64,000 nt of DNA from Nocardia australiensis. GTDB lineage: Bacteria; Actinomycetota; Actinomycetes; Mycobacteriales; Mycobacteriaceae. The stretch covers positions 2,728,001 to 2,792,000 of the forward strand of contig NZ_JAJFZM010000001.1 of assembly GCF_020733705.1 (NCBI RefSeq), given 5' to 3'. Both the position numbers and the translations under genes were made by a program. Of the stretch, positions 50,479 through 62,416 are shown piece by piece (position 1 is the first letter of the stretch; every line of letters begins with the position of its first letter). The notes under the pieces are model-generated. The model was given only the letters and a program-made list of their open reading frames with translations, was not told the DNA's origin and ran no database searches.

Positions 50479-52131
50479 GTGACTCCAGCTGACCTTGCAG
50501 ATCTCCTTCGCGCAACTGCGGCGAAGGTGCTTGTCGAACGTGGACTGGACCCTGCGGTCCTGCCTGACGAGGTCAATGTGGAGCGCCCCCGCAATCCTGA
50601 ACACGGTGACTATGCCACGAATGTAGCAATGCAGGTTGGCAAGAAGGCAGGTACCAATCCGCGCGAGCTGGCGACCTGGCTGGCCGAGACGCTCGCGGCG
50701 GCCGATGGCATCGAGTCCGCGGATGTGGCGGGACCCGGCTTCCTCAATATTCGGCTCGCCGCGTCTGCGCAGGGTGCGATCGTCGAGCACGTGCTCGCGG
50801 CCGGTATCGGTTACGGCACGTCGGACACCCTGAGCGGGACTCGGATCAATCTGGAGTTCGTCTCGGCCAACCCGACCGGCCCGGTGCACCTCGGTGGTAC
50901 CCGCTGGGCGGCGGTCGGCGACGCACTCGGCCGCGTGCTCGCCGCGCAGGGCGCCGAGGTGACCCGCGAGTACTACTTCAACGATCACGGCGCGCAGATC
51001 GACCGGTTCGCCAAATCGCTGGTTGCCGCCGCTACCGGCGCCCCGACTCCCGAGAACGGCTACGCGGGCGCCTATATCGGTGAGATCGCCGACCAGATCG
51101 TGGCCGCGCATCCCGACGCGCCGACGCTGCCGGAGGATCGGCGACTCGAGCTGTTCCGTGCCGAGGGCGTCGAGCTGATGTTCGCCCAGATCCGCCAGTC
51201 ACTGCACGACTTCGGCACCGACTTCGACGTGTACTTCAACGAGAGCTCGCTGTTCGAGTCCGGCGCGGTCGAGCAGGCCGTAACGCAGCTCAAGGATTCC
51301 GGCGACCTGTACTCCAAAGATGGCGCCTGGTGGATCGCCAGCTCGGAATACGGTGACGATCAGGACCGCGTCGTCATCAAGAGCGACGGCAACGCCGCCT
51401 ACATCGCGGGCGATATCGCCTACTTCCAGAACAAGCGGTCCCGCGGTTTCGACCTGTGCATCTACATGCTCGGCGCCGATCATCATGGCTATATCGGTCG
51501 GCTGAAGGCCGCCGCCGCCGCGTTCGGCGACGATCCGGCCACCGTCGAGGTGCTCATCGGGCAGATGGTGAATCTGGTCAAGGATGGTGCCGCGGTGAAG
51601 ATGAGCAAGCGCGCCGGGACCGTGGTGACCCTCGACGACCTGGTCGAGGCGATCGGCGTCGACGCGTCGCGCTACGTGCTTGTGCGCAGCTCGGTGAACT
51701 CGAGCATCGACATCGATCTGGACCTGTGGACCAGCCAGAACAATGAAAACCCCGTCTACTACGTGCAATACGCGCACGCGCGGCTGTGCTCGCTGGCTCG
51801 CAACGCCGCCGATCTCGGCGTCAGCGCCGAAGACCCTGACCTCGGACTACTCACCACCGAGCACGAGGGGGAACTCATTCGCACCATCGGCGAATACCCA
51901 CGGGTGATCGCCAGTGCCGCGACCCTGCGTGAACCGCACCGTATCGCCCGCTACCTCGAGGAGCTGGCCGGCGCCTACCACCGGTTCTACGGCGCCTGCC
52001 AGGTGCTGCCCAAGGGCGACGAAACAGCGACTCCGCTGCACACCGCCCGCCTGGCCCTGTGTGAAGCCACCCGTCAGGTCCTCGCCAACGGCCTCGGTCT
52101 GCTCGGCGTCAGCGCACCGGAGCGCATGTGA
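50479..52131 (+). CDS. argS: Arginine--tRNA ligase
   Basis: This 550-residue class I synthetase charges tRNA-Arg. It has the N-terminal Add-1 domain ('[20 protein letters not shown]'), the HIGH-type motif '[19 protein letters not shown]', the KMSKS motif '[20 protein letters not shown]' and the DALR anticodon-binding domain ('[17 protein letters not shown]', C-terminal '[10 protein letters not shown]'). The length is normal. It heads the gene block known in mycobacteria as argS-lysA-thrA-thrC-thrB. The stop TGA is overlapped by GTG 52128 of a small bridging frame. Confidence 0.98.
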   Translation: MTPADLADLLRATAAKVLVERGLDPAVLPDEVNVERPRNPEHGDYATNVAMQVGKKAGTNPRELATWLAETLAAADGIESADVAGPGFLNIRLAASAQGAIVEHVLAAGIGYGTSDTLSGTRINLEFVSANPTGPVHLGGTRWAAVGDALGRVLAAQGAEVTREYYFNDHGAQIDRFAKSLVAAATGAPTPENGYAGAYIGEIADQIVAAHPDAPTLPEDRRLELFRAEGVELMFAQIRQSLHDFGTDFDVYFNESSLFESGAVEQAVTQLKDSGDLYSKDGAWWIASSEYGDDQDRVVIKSDGNAAYIAGDIAYFQNKRSRGFDLCIYMLGADHHGYIGRLKAAAAAFGDDPATVEVLIGQMVNLVKDGAAVKMSKRAGTVVTLDDLVEAIGVDASRYVLVRSSVNSSIDIDLDLWTSQNNENPVYYVQYAHARLCSLARNAADLGVSAEDPDLGLLTTEHEGELIRTIGEYPRVIASAATLREPHRIARYLEELAGAYHRFYGACQVLPKGDETATPLHTARLALCEATRQVLANGLGLLGVSAPERM

Positions 52132-52265
52132 ACGGGCCGGAGGGAGTTCCAGACGAGCAGTGTGAGGAAGGAAGGGACAGCGTGAGTGAGCGTAGCGAGG
52201 CAACCATTGGCGCAGCCGCCTGCGCGGTCGCGACGGAGCGCAGCGGCAGCGAGGTGCAGTCGTGA
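52128..52265 (+). CDS. Bridging small ORF between argS and lysA (45 residues)
   Basis: From GTG 52128, overlapping the argS stop (GTGA), the frame is open to TGA 52263-52265, which overlaps the lysA start (GTGA). An internal GTG at 52182 has the strong site AGGAAGGAAGGGACAGC before it and would give 27 residues. The product contains '[20 protein letters not shown]' and has no known domain. The DNA GAGTGAGCGTAGCGAG resembles a short repeat I associate with actinobacterial intergenic regions, so part of this may be repeat-derived. A coupling function is inferred from the overlaps only. Confidence 0.4.
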   Translation: MNGPEGVPDEQCEEGRDSVSERSEATIGAAACAVATERSGSEVQS

Positions 52266-53677
52266 GTGTGCACCCGGCTGGTCCCCGGCACGCCGAAATC
52301 CCGCACGCACCGAATCTGCCCGAGCGGCCGCGTAATCCGGCGCAGCTGATCGATCTGCCTGCGAATGTCTGGCCGCGCAACGCCACTCGCGCCGCCGACG
52401 GTGTGGTGCGGTTGGCCGGTGTGTCGGTGACCGATCTCGCGGAGCAGTTCGGCACACCGCTGTTCGTGGTGGACGAGGACGACTTCCGTTCCCGCTGCCG
52501 CGATATGGTTCGCGCGTTCGGCTCGAATGCGCGAGTTCACTACGCGTCCAAGGCATTTCTGTGCGGGGAGATCGCGCGCTGGATCCGCGACGAGGGGCTT
52601 TCGCTGGACGTGTGCTCCGGTGGCGAGCTGGCTGTCGCGCTGCACGCCGACTTCCCTGCCGAGCGAATCGCGTTGCACGGCAACAATAAATCCGTGGTCG
52701 AGTTGGAGGCCGCCGTTGCCGCCGGGGTCGGCCATGTGGTCGTCGACTCGCTGATCGAGATCGATCGCCTGGAGGCCGTCGCTGGTCGCGCCGGGGTGGT
52801 GCAGGACGTGCTCGTCCGCGTCACCGTCGGGGTGGAAGCCCATACGCACGAATATATTTCGACCGCGCACGAGGATCAGAAGTTCGGCTTCTCGATCGCG
52901 GGTGGTGACGCGATGGCGGCGCTGGCCCGCGTCTTCGAGGCCGACAATCTCCGTCTGGTCGGACTGCACAGCCACATCGGTTCGCAGATCTTCGAACTCG
53001 ACGGGTTCGAGATCGCCGCGCGCCGGATGCTCGGGCTGTTGCGCGCCGCCGTCGACAAGTTCGGTGTCGAACGCACCACCCAGATCGCAACGCTGGATCT
53101 CGGTGGCGGCCTTGGTATTTCTTACCTACCGAACGATGACCCGCCCCCGCTGGACGAGTTCGCGACCAGCCTGCGCAAGCTGGTCGGTGCGGAAGCGGCG
53201 CGTGCCGGTCTGCCCGAGCCGACCATTGCGGTGGAGCCGGGTCGCGCCATCGCCGGACCGGGCACCGTCACCCTCTATGAGGTCGGCACCATCAAGGACG
53301 TCTCGCTGGACGGCGGCCTGAGCAGGCGCTATGTCAGCGTCGATGGTGGCATGAGCGACAACATTCGCCCGGCGCTGTATCAGGCCGACTACGACTGCCG
53401 CCTGGTCTCGCGTTCCTCCGCCGCCGGTCCCGTGGTTGCTCGCGTGGTCGGGAAGCACTGTGAGAGTGGCGATATCGTCATTCGTGATACCTGGATGCCC
53501 GCCGACGTCGGCCCCGATGATCTGATCGCGGTGGCGGCCACCGGCGCGTATTGCTATTCGATGTCGAGCCGATACAACCAGCTGACCCGTCCCGCGGTCG
53601 TCGCGGTGCGTGACGGCGTGCCGCGCCTGGTGCTGCGCCGCGAAACGGTGGCAGACCTGCTCAGCCTGGAGGTGTGA
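52262..53677 (+). CDS. lysA: Diaminopimelate decarboxylase
   Basis: This 471-residue PLP enzyme makes L-lysine from meso-diaminopimelate. The PLP lysine is Lys97 in '[16 protein letters not shown]'. Further family blocks are '[12 protein letters not shown]', '[13 protein letters not shown]', '[11 protein letters not shown]' and the C-terminal '[20 protein letters not shown]', with the Tyr that contacts PLP. The N-terminal 30 residues form an extension seen in actinobacterial LysA. The GTG start overlaps the end of the bridging frame. It supplies lysine and shares the aspartate pathway with hom and thrBC downstream. Confidence 0.98.
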   Translation: MSVHPAGPRHAEIPHAPNLPERPRNPAQLIDLPANVWPRNATRAADGVVRLAGVSVTDLAEQFGTPLFVVDEDDFRSRCRDMVRAFGSNARVHYASKAFLCGEIARWIRDEGLSLDVCSGGELAVALHADFPAERIALHGNNKSVVELEAAVAAGVGHVVVDSLIEIDRLEAVAGRAGVVQDVLVRVTVGVEAHTHEYISTAHEDQKFGFSIAGGDAMAALARVFEADNLRLVGLHSHIGSQIFELDGFEIAARRMLGLLRAAVDKFGVERTTQIATLDLGGGLGISYLPNDDPPPLDEFATSLRKLVGAEAARAGLPEPTIAVEPGRAIAGPGTVTLYEVGTIKDVSLDGGLSRRYVSVDGGMSDNIRPALYQADYDCRLVSRSSAAGPVVARVVGKHCESGDIVIRDTWMPADVGPDDLIAVAATGAYCYSMSSRYNQLTRPAVVAVRDGVPRLVLRRETVADLLSLEV

Positions 53678-53757
53678 TGAGCCGAGCGACTGCACTGCCG
53701 CTCATCGGGACCGGCCCGATCCGGGTGTCTCGCAAGGAAACTGAGGTGGAATCATGA
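53677..53757 (+). CDS. Bridging small ORF between lysA and hom (26 residues)
   Basis: The ATG at 53677 shares one base with the lysA stop (TGATG), and the TGA at 53755-53757 overlaps the hom start (ATGA). The 26 residues run from '[13 protein letters not shown]' to '[10 protein letters not shown]', without known domain. The whole 76-base gap is thus translated in principle. It may serve to carry ribosomes across the gap or act as a peptide; neither is shown. Confidence 0.4.
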   Translation: MSRATALPLIGTGPIRVSRKETEVES

Positions 53758-55109
53758 CCAATGCCGCGAACCGAGGCGCCTGGGGAACCGATCATCCGAT
53801 CGGAGTCGCGGTCCTAGGTATGGGCAACGTCGGCACCGAGGTTGTGCGGATTCTGCGTGACCACGCCGAGGACCTGCAATCCCGAGTCGGAGCGCCGGTC
53901 GTGCTGCGCGGTGTCGCGGTGCGCAATCTGGACACCGACCGCGGTATTCCCGCCGAACTGCTGACTACCGACGCGGATTCGCTCGTCGCTCGTGACGACG
54001 TCGACCTAGTGGTCGAGGTGATCGGCGGTATCGATCCGCCGCGTCACCTGATCCTCGCCGCGCTGAACGCGGGCAAATCCGTGGTGACCGCGAACAAGGC
54101 GCTGCTTGCCGACTACACCGGCGAGCTCGCCGCGGCCGCCGAACGCAGCCGCGCCGACCTGTACTTCGAGGCCGCCGTAGCGGGCGCCATTCCGGTCGTT
54201 CGCCCGCTGATCCAGTCGCTGGCGGGCGATCGGGTGAACAAGGTCGTCGGCATCGTCAACGGCACCACTAATTTCATCCTCTCCGGGATGGACGAGACCG
54301 GCGCCGACTACAGCGAAACCCTGGCCGAGGCCACCCGGCTCGGGTACGCGGAGGCCGACCCGACCGCCGACGTCGAGGGTTACGACGCCGCCGCCAAGGC
54401 CGCGATCCTGGCCTCGCTGGCCTTCCATACCCGTGTCACCGCCGCTGACGTGTACCGCGAGGGCATTTCCAAGATCTCGGCGGAGGATCTGGAAACCGCG
54501 TCCGCGGTGAACTGCACCGTCAAGCTGCTCGCCATTTGCGAGCGGGTGAGCGCTGGGCCCGGCGAACCGGGACTCGATGAGGGCGGCAAGGAACGCGTCT
54601 CGGTGCGCGTCTACCCGGCCCTCATCCCCCGCAGGCACCCGCTCGCCGCCGTCAGTGGCGCGTTCAACGCGGTGGTCGTGGAGGCGGAGAACTCCGGACG
54701 ACTGATGTTCTACGGACAAGGGGCCGGTGGTGCTCCGACCGCGTCCGCGGTACTCGGTGATCTGGTCATGGCCGCGCGAAATAAGTTCTACGGTGGTCGC
54801 GCACCGGGCGAATCGGTTTATGCTGAGCTACCGATTGCGCCGATCGGCGATACACCCACCCGCTACCACGTGAACCTGCAGGTCGAAGACCGTCCCGGGG
54901 TCCTGGCGAAGGTCGCGGGCGAATTCGCCAAGCATGAGGTGAGCATCTCGACCGTCCGCCAGGAAGGGCACGGCAATGGTGCGCGCCTGGTCGTGATCAC
55001 CCACCAGGCGGTGGAGTCGGCGCTCGCAGACACCGTGACCGCCCTGGCGGAGATGGAGTCCGTCACATCCGTGACCAGTGTTCTGAGATTGGAAGGCACC
55101 GAAGAATGA
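53754..55109 (+). CDS. hom: Homoserine dehydrogenase
   Basis: This 451-residue enzyme reduces aspartate semialdehyde to homoserine, the branch point to threonine and methionine. The N-terminal NAD(P) domain has '[15 protein letters not shown]'. The catalytic domain has '[20 protein letters not shown]', '[13 protein letters not shown]', '[19 protein letters not shown]' and the Lys of '[12 protein letters not shown]'. A C-terminal ACT domain (about 375-451, '[20 protein letters not shown]') binds threonine for feedback control in relatives. GAGGTGG precedes the ATG. Its stop overlaps a small bridging frame. Confidence 0.98.
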   Translation: MTNAANRGAWGTDHPIGVAVLGMGNVGTEVVRILRDHAEDLQSRVGAPVVLRGVAVRNLDTDRGIPAELLTTDADSLVARDDVDLVVEVIGGIDPPRHLILAALNAGKSVVTANKALLADYTGELAAAAERSRADLYFEAAVAGAIPVVRPLIQSLAGDRVNKVVGIVNGTTNFILSGMDETGADYSETLAEATRLGYAEADPTADVEGYDAAAKAAILASLAFHTRVTAADVYREGISKISAEDLETASAVNCTVKLLAICERVSAGPGEPGLDEGGKERVSVRVYPALIPRRHPLAAVSGAFNAVVVEAENSGRLMFYGQGAGGAPTASAVLGDLVMAARNKFYGGRAPGESVYAELPIAPIGDTPTRYHVNLQVEDRPGVLAKVAGEFAKHEVSISTVRQEGHGNGARLVVITHQAVESALADTVTALAEMESVTSVTSVLRLEGTEE

Positions 55110-55203
55110 GTACGAATGTGCGGACAGCCGCCGACATTCGAGGCGATATGCCTACAGGTTTCCGGCGCGCACATGCTCCCGGTCCGACGCAGGGAGCGCT
55201 GGC

Positions 55204-55207
<4 letters not shown>
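55106..55207 (+). CDS. Bridging small ORF between hom and thrC (33 residues)
   Basis: The ATG at 55106 overlaps the hom stop (ATGA) and the TGA at 55205-55207 overlaps the thrC ATG (ATGA). The 33 residues start '[18 protein letters not shown]' and end '[10 protein letters not shown]'; no domain is recognised. AGGGAG within it is also the thrC ribosome binding site. It is the cleanest of the three bridging frames because both ends use the four-base overlap typical of coupled genes. I know of no described function. Confidence 0.45.
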
Positions 55208-57286
<2,079 letters not shown>

Positions 57287-57595
57287 CGGCGAGTCCGTCT
57301 TGCCGAGGTTCACGGTTGCCAGCTATCCTGGGCAGGTCCGTACATCGTGCGCATCAGACGCCGGTGCTTCATCAGGGCAATCGCTCCAGCAGGCTCCAGG
57401 CTCGAGCCTCCAGGCCATGGAGGTGCTGCGTAGCTGCGCAACTGGAATGATCTCTCCCACCTTTCACCATCGGTGGCGAAGCCGCCGGTCCGGCGGGGCA
57501 GGTGATACGGCACCATCCGAGTCCGGCAGAGTGCCCGGACTGCGGAACGAACCCTCGAAATAGCACACGGCGCTCGAGGGAAGGAAAGGATTTCC
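57287..57595 (+). promoter_or_regulatory. rho promoter and long 5' leader
   Basis: TTGCCG (57300-57305), an 18-base spacer and TATCCT (57324-57329) form a good vegetative promoter. The transcript would carry a leader of about 260 bases before the rho GTG. Within it an ATG at 57417 opens a 48-codon frame ('MEVLRSCATGMISPTFHHRW') that ends at TAG 57561-57563. It could be a leader peptide or chance. GGAAGGAAAGG just before 57596 is the rho ribosome binding site. Long rho leaders allow autoregulation in other bacteria; that is only a possibility here. Confidence 0.5.
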
Positions 57596-59728
57596 GTGAC
57601 AGATACGGACCTGCTCGCGACACCCGGGGTGGAATCCAACCCAACGTCCCCGGGCGACCGCGAAAGTGACTCCGGACAAATTTCGAAGATGAGCGAACAA
57701 ACCGACGTCGCACGATCGGGGCTGACTGGAATGTTGTTGCCGCAGTTGCGCGCGCTCGCGGGGGAGCTCGGTATCCGAGGAACCTCCGGAATGCGCAAAG
57801 GCGATTTGATCGCCGCTATCAAAGAAAATCAGGCCGGAAAGTCGGCCAAGGCCGAAAAATCCGCGCGTGGCGAGGTGAAGTCCGACGCGGACACCGCCAA
57901 GGCGGTGCAGGCAGGCGGCGAGCAGGCGACCCTGGACGTGACGGCCGCGGCCACCGCCCCGGCGAAAGAGGCTTCCGCTCCGGCGAAAGAGGCTTCCGCT
58001 CCGGCGAAAGAGGCTTCCGCTCCATCGAATCAGGCTGCCGCCGGGGCGCCCGCTGTCGCGTCGAGCGAGACGCAGGCTGCTCCGTCGAAGTCCAGTCGCT
58101 CCGATCGGACTCGGTCCGACAAAGCCCGGTCTGACAAGCCGCGCGTCGAAAGCGCTCGCGCCGAGAACGCGCAGGGTGATTCGGCGCCGGCCGAAGCCGC
58201 GCCGAGCGAGACCACTGAGGAATCGGGTCGCGAGCCAGGTCAGCGTGGACGCGGTAGGCAGCGTCGCAGTCGTGACCAGGGCCGGGCCGGTGGTGAATCC
58301 GGATCGTCCGAATCGCGAGGTGACGAGCCCAAGCAGGATCAGGACCAGGGCGAGCGCCGTCGCGAGCGCAATCAGTCCGAGCGTGGCAACCAGAACGGCA
58401 GCGGCGGCAGCAGCAGTGGTGGCCGTGACGGCGGCCGGGGTGGCGACAGCACCCGCGGCGGCGACGAGGACGAGGGCGGTCGCGGACGGCGCGGACGGCG
58501 CTTCCGGGAACGCCGCCGAGGTCGTGACCGCGATGGCGGCGCGGGCACCGGCGAGGCTCGCGAGCTCGAGCTCCGCGACGACGACGTTTTGCAGCCGGTC
58601 GCCGGCATCCTCGATGTGCTGGACAATTACGCCTTCGTGCGCACCTCGGGTTATCTGGCCGGACCGAACGACGTCTATGTCTCTATGAACCTGGTGCGCA
58701 AGAACGGCCTGCGCCGCGGTGACGCGATCACCGGTGCGGTGCGTGCCCCGCGCGACGGTGAGCAGAGCAATCAGCGGCAGAAGTTCGATCCGCTGGTGCG
58801 CCTGGACACCGTCAACGGTGGCGATGTCGATGCGGCCAAGCGGCGTCCGGAGTTCAGCAAGCTCACCCCGCTCTACCCGAACCAGCGACTGCGGCTCGAG
58901 ACCACGCAGAACAAGCTGACCACGCGTGTGATCGATCTGATCATGCCGATCGGCAAGGGCCAGCGTGCGCTGATCGTTTCCCCGCCCAAGGCGGGCAAGA
59001 CCACGATCATGCAGGACATCGCCAACGCCATCGCCATCAACAACCCCGAGGTCTACCTCATGGTTGTGCTGGTCGACGAGCGACCTGAAGAGGTCACCGA
59101 TATGCAGCGTTCGGTGAAGGGTGAGGTCATCGCCTCCACCTTCGACCGTCCGCCCTCAGACCACACCTCGGTTGCCGAGTTGGCCATCGAGCGGGCCAAG
59201 CGCCTGGTCGAAATGGGCAAAGATGTTGTGGTGCTGCTCGATTCGATCACTCGGCTGGGTCGTGCGTACAACAACTCCTCGCCCGCCTCGGGTCGAATCC
59301 TGTCCGGTGGTGTCGATTCCACCGCGCTGTACCCGCCCAAGCGGTTCCTCGGCGCGGCGCGCAATATCGAAAACGGTGGCTCGCTGACGATCATCGCCAC
59401 CGCCATGGTGGAAACCGGCTCGACCGGTGACACGGTGATCTTCGAGGAGTTCAAGGGCACCGGCAACGCCGAGCTCAAGCTGGACCGCAAGATCGCGGAA
59501 CGGCGGGTGTTCCCCGCAGTGGACGTCAACCCGTCCGGTACCCGTAAGGACGAGCTACTGCTCAGCCCAGACGAGGCCGCGGTGCTGCACAAGTTGCGCC
59601 GCGTACTCACCGGTCTCGACTCGCATCAGGCGATCGATCTGCTGATCGACCGACTAAAGAAGAGCAAGAACAACCTCGAGTTCCTGATGCAGGTGAGCAA
59701 GACCGCGCCTGGCGCGCTCGACGAGTGA
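57596..59728 (+). CDS. rho: Transcription termination factor Rho
   Basis: This 710-residue Rho has a normal N-terminal Rho_N helix domain ('LPQLRALAGELGIRGTSGMR'), then an inserted region of about 245 residues (about 75-320) very rich in Ala, Glu, Lys, then Arg, Asp and Gly ('RRGRRFRERRRGRDRDGG'). The RNA-binding fold ('YAFVRTSGYLAGPNDVYVSM') and the ATPase follow, with Walker A 'VSPPKAGKTTIMQDIANAI', the Walker B region 'KDVVVLLDSITRLGRAYN' and 'KGTGNAELKLDR'. Such large inserts are known in high-GC actinobacteria and help RNA binding. It should terminate untranslated transcripts genome-wide. Lys and Glu repeats are described separately. Confidence 0.98.
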   Translation: MTDTDLLATPGVESNPTSPGDRESDSGQISKMSEQTDVARSGLTGMLLPQLRALAGELGIRGTSGMRKGDLIAAIKENQAGKSAKAEKSARGEVKSDADTAKAVQAGGEQATLDVTAAATAPAKEASAPAKEASAPAKEASAPSNQAAAGAPAVASSETQAAPSKSSRSDRTRSDKARSDKPRVESARAENAQGDSAPAEAAPSETTEESGREPGQRGRGRQRRSRDQGRAGGESGSSESRGDEPKQDQDQGERRRERNQSERGNQNGSGGSSSGGRDGGRGGDSTRGGDEDEGGRGRRGRRFRERRRGRDRDGGAGTGEARELELRDDDVLQPVAGILDVLDNYAFVRTSGYLAGPNDVYVSMNLVRKNGLRRGDAITGAVRAPRDGEQSNQRQKFDPLVRLDTVNGGDVDAAKRRPEFSKLTPLYPNQRLRLETTQNKLTTRVIDLIMPIGKGQRALIVSPPKAGKTTIMQDIANAIAINNPEVYLMVVLVDERPEEVTDMQRSVKGEVIASTFDRPPSDHTSVAELAIERAKRLVEMGKDVVVLLDSITRLGRAYNNSSPASGRILSGGVDSTALYPPKRFLGAARNIENGGSLTIIATAMVETGSTGDTVIFEEFKGTGNAELKLDRKIAERRVFPAVDVNPSGTRKDELLLSPDEAAVLHKLRRVLTGLDSHQAIDLLIDRLKKSKNNLEFLMQVSKTAPGALDE
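57961..58023 (+). repeat. Three exact 21-bp tandem repeats in rho
   Basis: The unit GGCGAAAGAGGCTTCCGCTC plus one C occurs three times without change (57961-57981, 57982-58002, 58003-58023). It encodes Ala-Lys-Glu-Ala-Ser-Ala-Pro repeats in the disordered insert. Identical copies point to recent slippage. Confidence 0.95.
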
Positions 59729-59760
59729 GCTGACCAGCCCTCCGGCGAATTCAACAGCGT

Positions 59761-59794
59761 ACTCAGGGGCTCCGTGCACACGGAGCCCCTGAGT
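59761..59794. terminator. U-less hairpin after rho
   Basis: ACTCAGGGGCTCCGTG (59761-59776) and its complement at 59779-59794 form a 16-bp inverted repeat with a two-base centre, 33 bases after the rho stop. No T run follows. Confidence 0.75.
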
Positions 59795-59834
59795 GCTCCC
59801 GTGGGCCGGGAACAAACCGGTAGCGGGATGCGTT

Positions 59835-59864
59835 TTGGGAGCGTAGCGGCAGTTCTGGCATACT
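59835..59864 (+). promoter_or_regulatory. Predicted rpmE promoter
   Basis: TTGGGA (59835-59840), an 18-base spacer and CATACT (59859-59864) lie between the rho hairpin and rpmE. The implied leader is about 100 bases. Confidence 0.5.
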
Positions 59865-59974
59865 GAACGGTCGTTGCGTCTGCTCGGCTGAGTAGACCTC
59901 CCGCCTAAGTCGGCTCCGGTTCACGTTCTCCGATTTGTGAGAGCGACCCGGCGGCCAATATCGAGAGGACACCC

Positions 59975-60214
59975 ATGAAGGCAGGAATTCACCCGACGTA
60001 TGTCGACACCACGGTCGTCTGTGGTTGCGGCAACACGTTCCAGACTCGCAGCACCAAGGAGTCGGGACACATCACCGTCGAGGTTTGCTCGCAGTGCCAC
60101 CCGTTCTACACCGGCAAGCAGAAGATCCTCGACACCGGCGGCCGCGTGGCTCGCTTCGAGGCTCGCTACGGCAAGCGCGCCACCAAGAAGCCGGCCGAAG
60201 CAGACACCAAGTAG
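59975..60214 (+). CDS. rpmE: 50S ribosomal protein L31, zinc-binding form
   Basis: This 79-residue protein is the C+ form of L31. Four cysteines, Cys16, Cys18, Cys38 and Cys41 ('VVCGCGNTF' and '[16 protein letters not shown]'), are in place to bind zinc. It sits at the bridge between ribosomal subunits. The presence of all four Cys means it is not the zinc-free YkgM type. GAGAGGACA precedes the ATG. It follows rho and precedes prfA, as in mycobacteria. Confidence 0.98.
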   Translation: MKAGIHPTYVDTTVVCGCGNTFQTRSTKESGHITVEVCSQCHPFYTGKQKILDTGGRVARFEARYGKRATKKPAEADTK

Positions 60215-60382
60215 CTTCCTCGCCAACGCCCGGTCCTGCCCTCGGCAGGCCGGGCGTTGTTTATTGGCCTCGCGGGTGCATCCCAACAGCTTTGCGTCGA
60301 AAGTCTGTGCCGCCCAACGGTGGTCACCAGGGCCACGCCCGCCGCGCCCGCGCGACCGACAACACAAGTAGGAGTTCATCAA

Positions 60383-61462
60383 ATGGCCGAGCGGACTGCC
60401 CCATCCGCCATCGACGACATCCTGGCCGAATACGCCGGGCTGGAATCGCAACTGGCCGATCCGTCGCTGCACAACGATGCGGGCGCGGCGCGCCGGGTCG
60501 GTAAGCGATTCGCCGAGTTGGCGCCGGTGATGACGACCCATCGCAAGCTGGAGACCGCCCTGGACGACCTCGACGCTGCTCGGGAACTCGCCGCGGATGA
60601 TTCGGCCTTCGCCGCTGAGGTTCCGGGACTCGAAGCGCAGGTCGAAGAGCTCGAGCAGACTCTCGCGGACCTGCTCGCGCCGCGCGACCCGCACGACGGC
60701 GACGATGTAGTGCTCGAAGTGAAATCCGGCGAAGGCGGCGAGGAATCGGCCCTTTTCGCTGCCGATCTGGCCCGCATGTACATCCGTTATGCCGAGCGTC
60801 GCGGCTGGAAAGTCGAGACCCTCGACGTCGCCTACTCGGATCTGGGCGGGTACAAGGAAGCGACGCTATCGATCAAGAGCAAAGACGCCACCCGCGATGG
60901 TGTCTGGTCGCGCTTCAAATTCGAGGGTGGCGTGCATCGGGTGCAGCGCGTCCCGGTGACCGAATCGCAGGGGCGAATCCACACCTCGGCGGCAGGCGTG
61001 CTCATCTATCCCGAACCCGATGAGGTGGAAGAGGTGCAGATCGACGAATCCGATCTGCGCATCGATGTCTACCGCTCCTCGGGTAAGGGCGGTCAGGGTG
61101 TCAATACCACCGATTCGGCGGTTCGCATTACCCACCTGCCGTCGGGCATCGTGGTGACCTGCCAGAACGAACGCTCGCAGTTGCAGAACAAGGCGCGCGC
61201 CATGCAGGTTCTCGCGGCGCGTCTGCAGGCGCTGGCCGAGGAACAGGCCGACCAGGAGGCCGCGGCGGGCCGGGCCAGCCAGATCCGGACCGTCGATCGT
61301 TCCGAGCGCATCCGCACCTATAACTTTCCGGAAAACCGCATCGCCGATCACCGCATCGGTTTCAAGGCCCACAACCTGGACGCCGTGCTCGACGGTGACA
61401 TGGACGCATTGCTGGATGCGCTCGGCAAGGCGGATCGCGAAGCCAGAATGGCCGCGGAATAA
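60383..61462 (+). CDS. prfA: Peptide chain release factor 1
   Basis: This 359-residue factor ends translation at UAA and UAG. The stop-codon tripeptide is Pro-Val-Thr in '[17 protein letters not shown]'. The GGQ motif that triggers peptide release is in '[17 protein letters not shown]'. The N-terminal helical domain and '[20 protein letters not shown]' are typical. ATG 60383 with TAGGAGTTC upstream is the start; the longer frame from 60257 has no family sequence. prmC, which methylates the GGQ glutamine, follows after 25 bases. Confidence 0.98.
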   Translation: MAERTAPSAIDDILAEYAGLESQLADPSLHNDAGAARRVGKRFAELAPVMTTHRKLETALDDLDAARELAADDSAFAAEVPGLEAQVEELEQTLADLLAPRDPHDGDDVVLEVKSGEGGEESALFAADLARMYIRYAERRGWKVETLDVAYSDLGGYKEATLSIKSKDATRDGVWSRFKFEGGVHRVQRVPVTESQGRIHTSAAGVLIYPEPDEVEEVQIDESDLRIDVYRSSGKGGQGVNTTDSAVRITHLPSGIVVTCQNERSQLQNKARAMQVLAARLQALAEEQADQEAAAGRASQIRTVDRSERIRTYNFPENRIADHRIGFKAHNLDAVLDGDMDALLDALGKADREARMAAE

Positions 61463-61487
61463 CCGAAATTCCGGCAGAGTCGCCTCT

Positions 61488-62360
61488 ATGAGCCGTGAAC
61501 CATTGCGTCCAGCCATCAATGCGGCCGTCGAGGCCCTGGCGGCGGCGGGTGTGCACAGCCCGAGAGCCGATGCCGAGCATCTCGCGGCCCACCTGCTCGG
61601 CGTCGAGCGCACCCGGCTGGCGATGACGCCGCTGGTCGAGCCCGGCCAACTCGAAGCCTATCGCGTGCTGGTGGCCCGGCGTGCGGAACGAATTCCCTTG
61701 CAGCACTTGACCGGTACCGCCTCGATAGGCGAGATCGATCTCGAGGTCGGGCCCGGCGTGTTCATCCCCCGCCCGGAAACCGAGCTGCTTTTCGCCTGGG
61801 CGCTCGGTCAGCTGGAAGCCCTGCCGCACGACCACACACCCATCGTGGTCGACCTGTGTACCGGCTCCGGTGCGCTCGCGCTCGCCATCGCGCAGGCCCG
61901 TCCCGACGCCGACGTGCACGCGGTCGAGATCGACCAGGCGGCGCTGCAGTGGGCGCGGCGTAATGCCGATCTCCGCATTGCCGCAGGCGATACTCCCATC
62001 ACTCTGTACGCCGACGACGTCACCGATCCGGACCTGCTGACCGAGTTCGATGGGCGCGTCGATCTGGTGCTATCCAATCCGCCCTATATCCCTGACAGTG
62101 CCGAACTCGAACCCGAAGTCGCCGAGCACGACCCGCGCATCGCTCTATTCGGCGGACCGGACGGCCTCGATGTCATCCGCGCGATGATTCCCACCATCGC
62201 CCGCCTACTGCGCCCCCGCGGTGTCACCGCAATCGAACACGATGACTCCAACGGATCCGACCTCGCCGCTCTGCTGGCAAAACAGGGCGAATTCACCGAC
62301 ATTGCCGAGCACCCCGACCTGGCGGGCAAACCCCGTTTTGTCGCGGCGACTCGCACCTGA
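61488..62360 (+). CDS. prmC: Release factor glutamine N5-methyltransferase
   Basis: This 290-residue SAM enzyme methylates the GGQ glutamine of release factors. The N-terminal substrate-binding helices include 'RRAERIPLQHLTGTASIGEI'. The catalytic domain has 'FIPRPETELLFAWAL', the SAM motif 'VVDLCTGSGALALAIAQARP' and the NPPY motif 'DLVLSNPPYIPD'. All are complete. Its place behind prfA matches its job. Confidence 0.97.
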   Translation: MSREPLRPAINAAVEALAAAGVHSPRADAEHLAAHLLGVERTRLAMTPLVEPGQLEAYRVLVARRAERIPLQHLTGTASIGEIDLEVGPGVFIPRPETELLFAWALGQLEALPHDHTPIVVDLCTGSGALALAIAQARPDADVHAVEIDQAALQWARRNADLRIAAGDTPITLYADDVTDPDLLTEFDGRVDLVLSNPPYIPDSAELEPEVAEHDPRIALFGGPDGLDVIRAMIPTIARLLRPRGVTAIEHDDSNGSDLAALLAKQGEFTDIAEHPDLAGKPRFVAATRT

Positions 62361-62416
62361 CGCCGACAGGGGAGCGGGTGGTGGCCGCACTGTCCGTGCG
62401 TGACAGGATGGTCGGT

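Noticed and set aside
57961..58023. CRISPR-like or mobile repeat
   Set aside because: The repeats are contiguous, in frame with rho and without spacers; they are coding tandem repeats.
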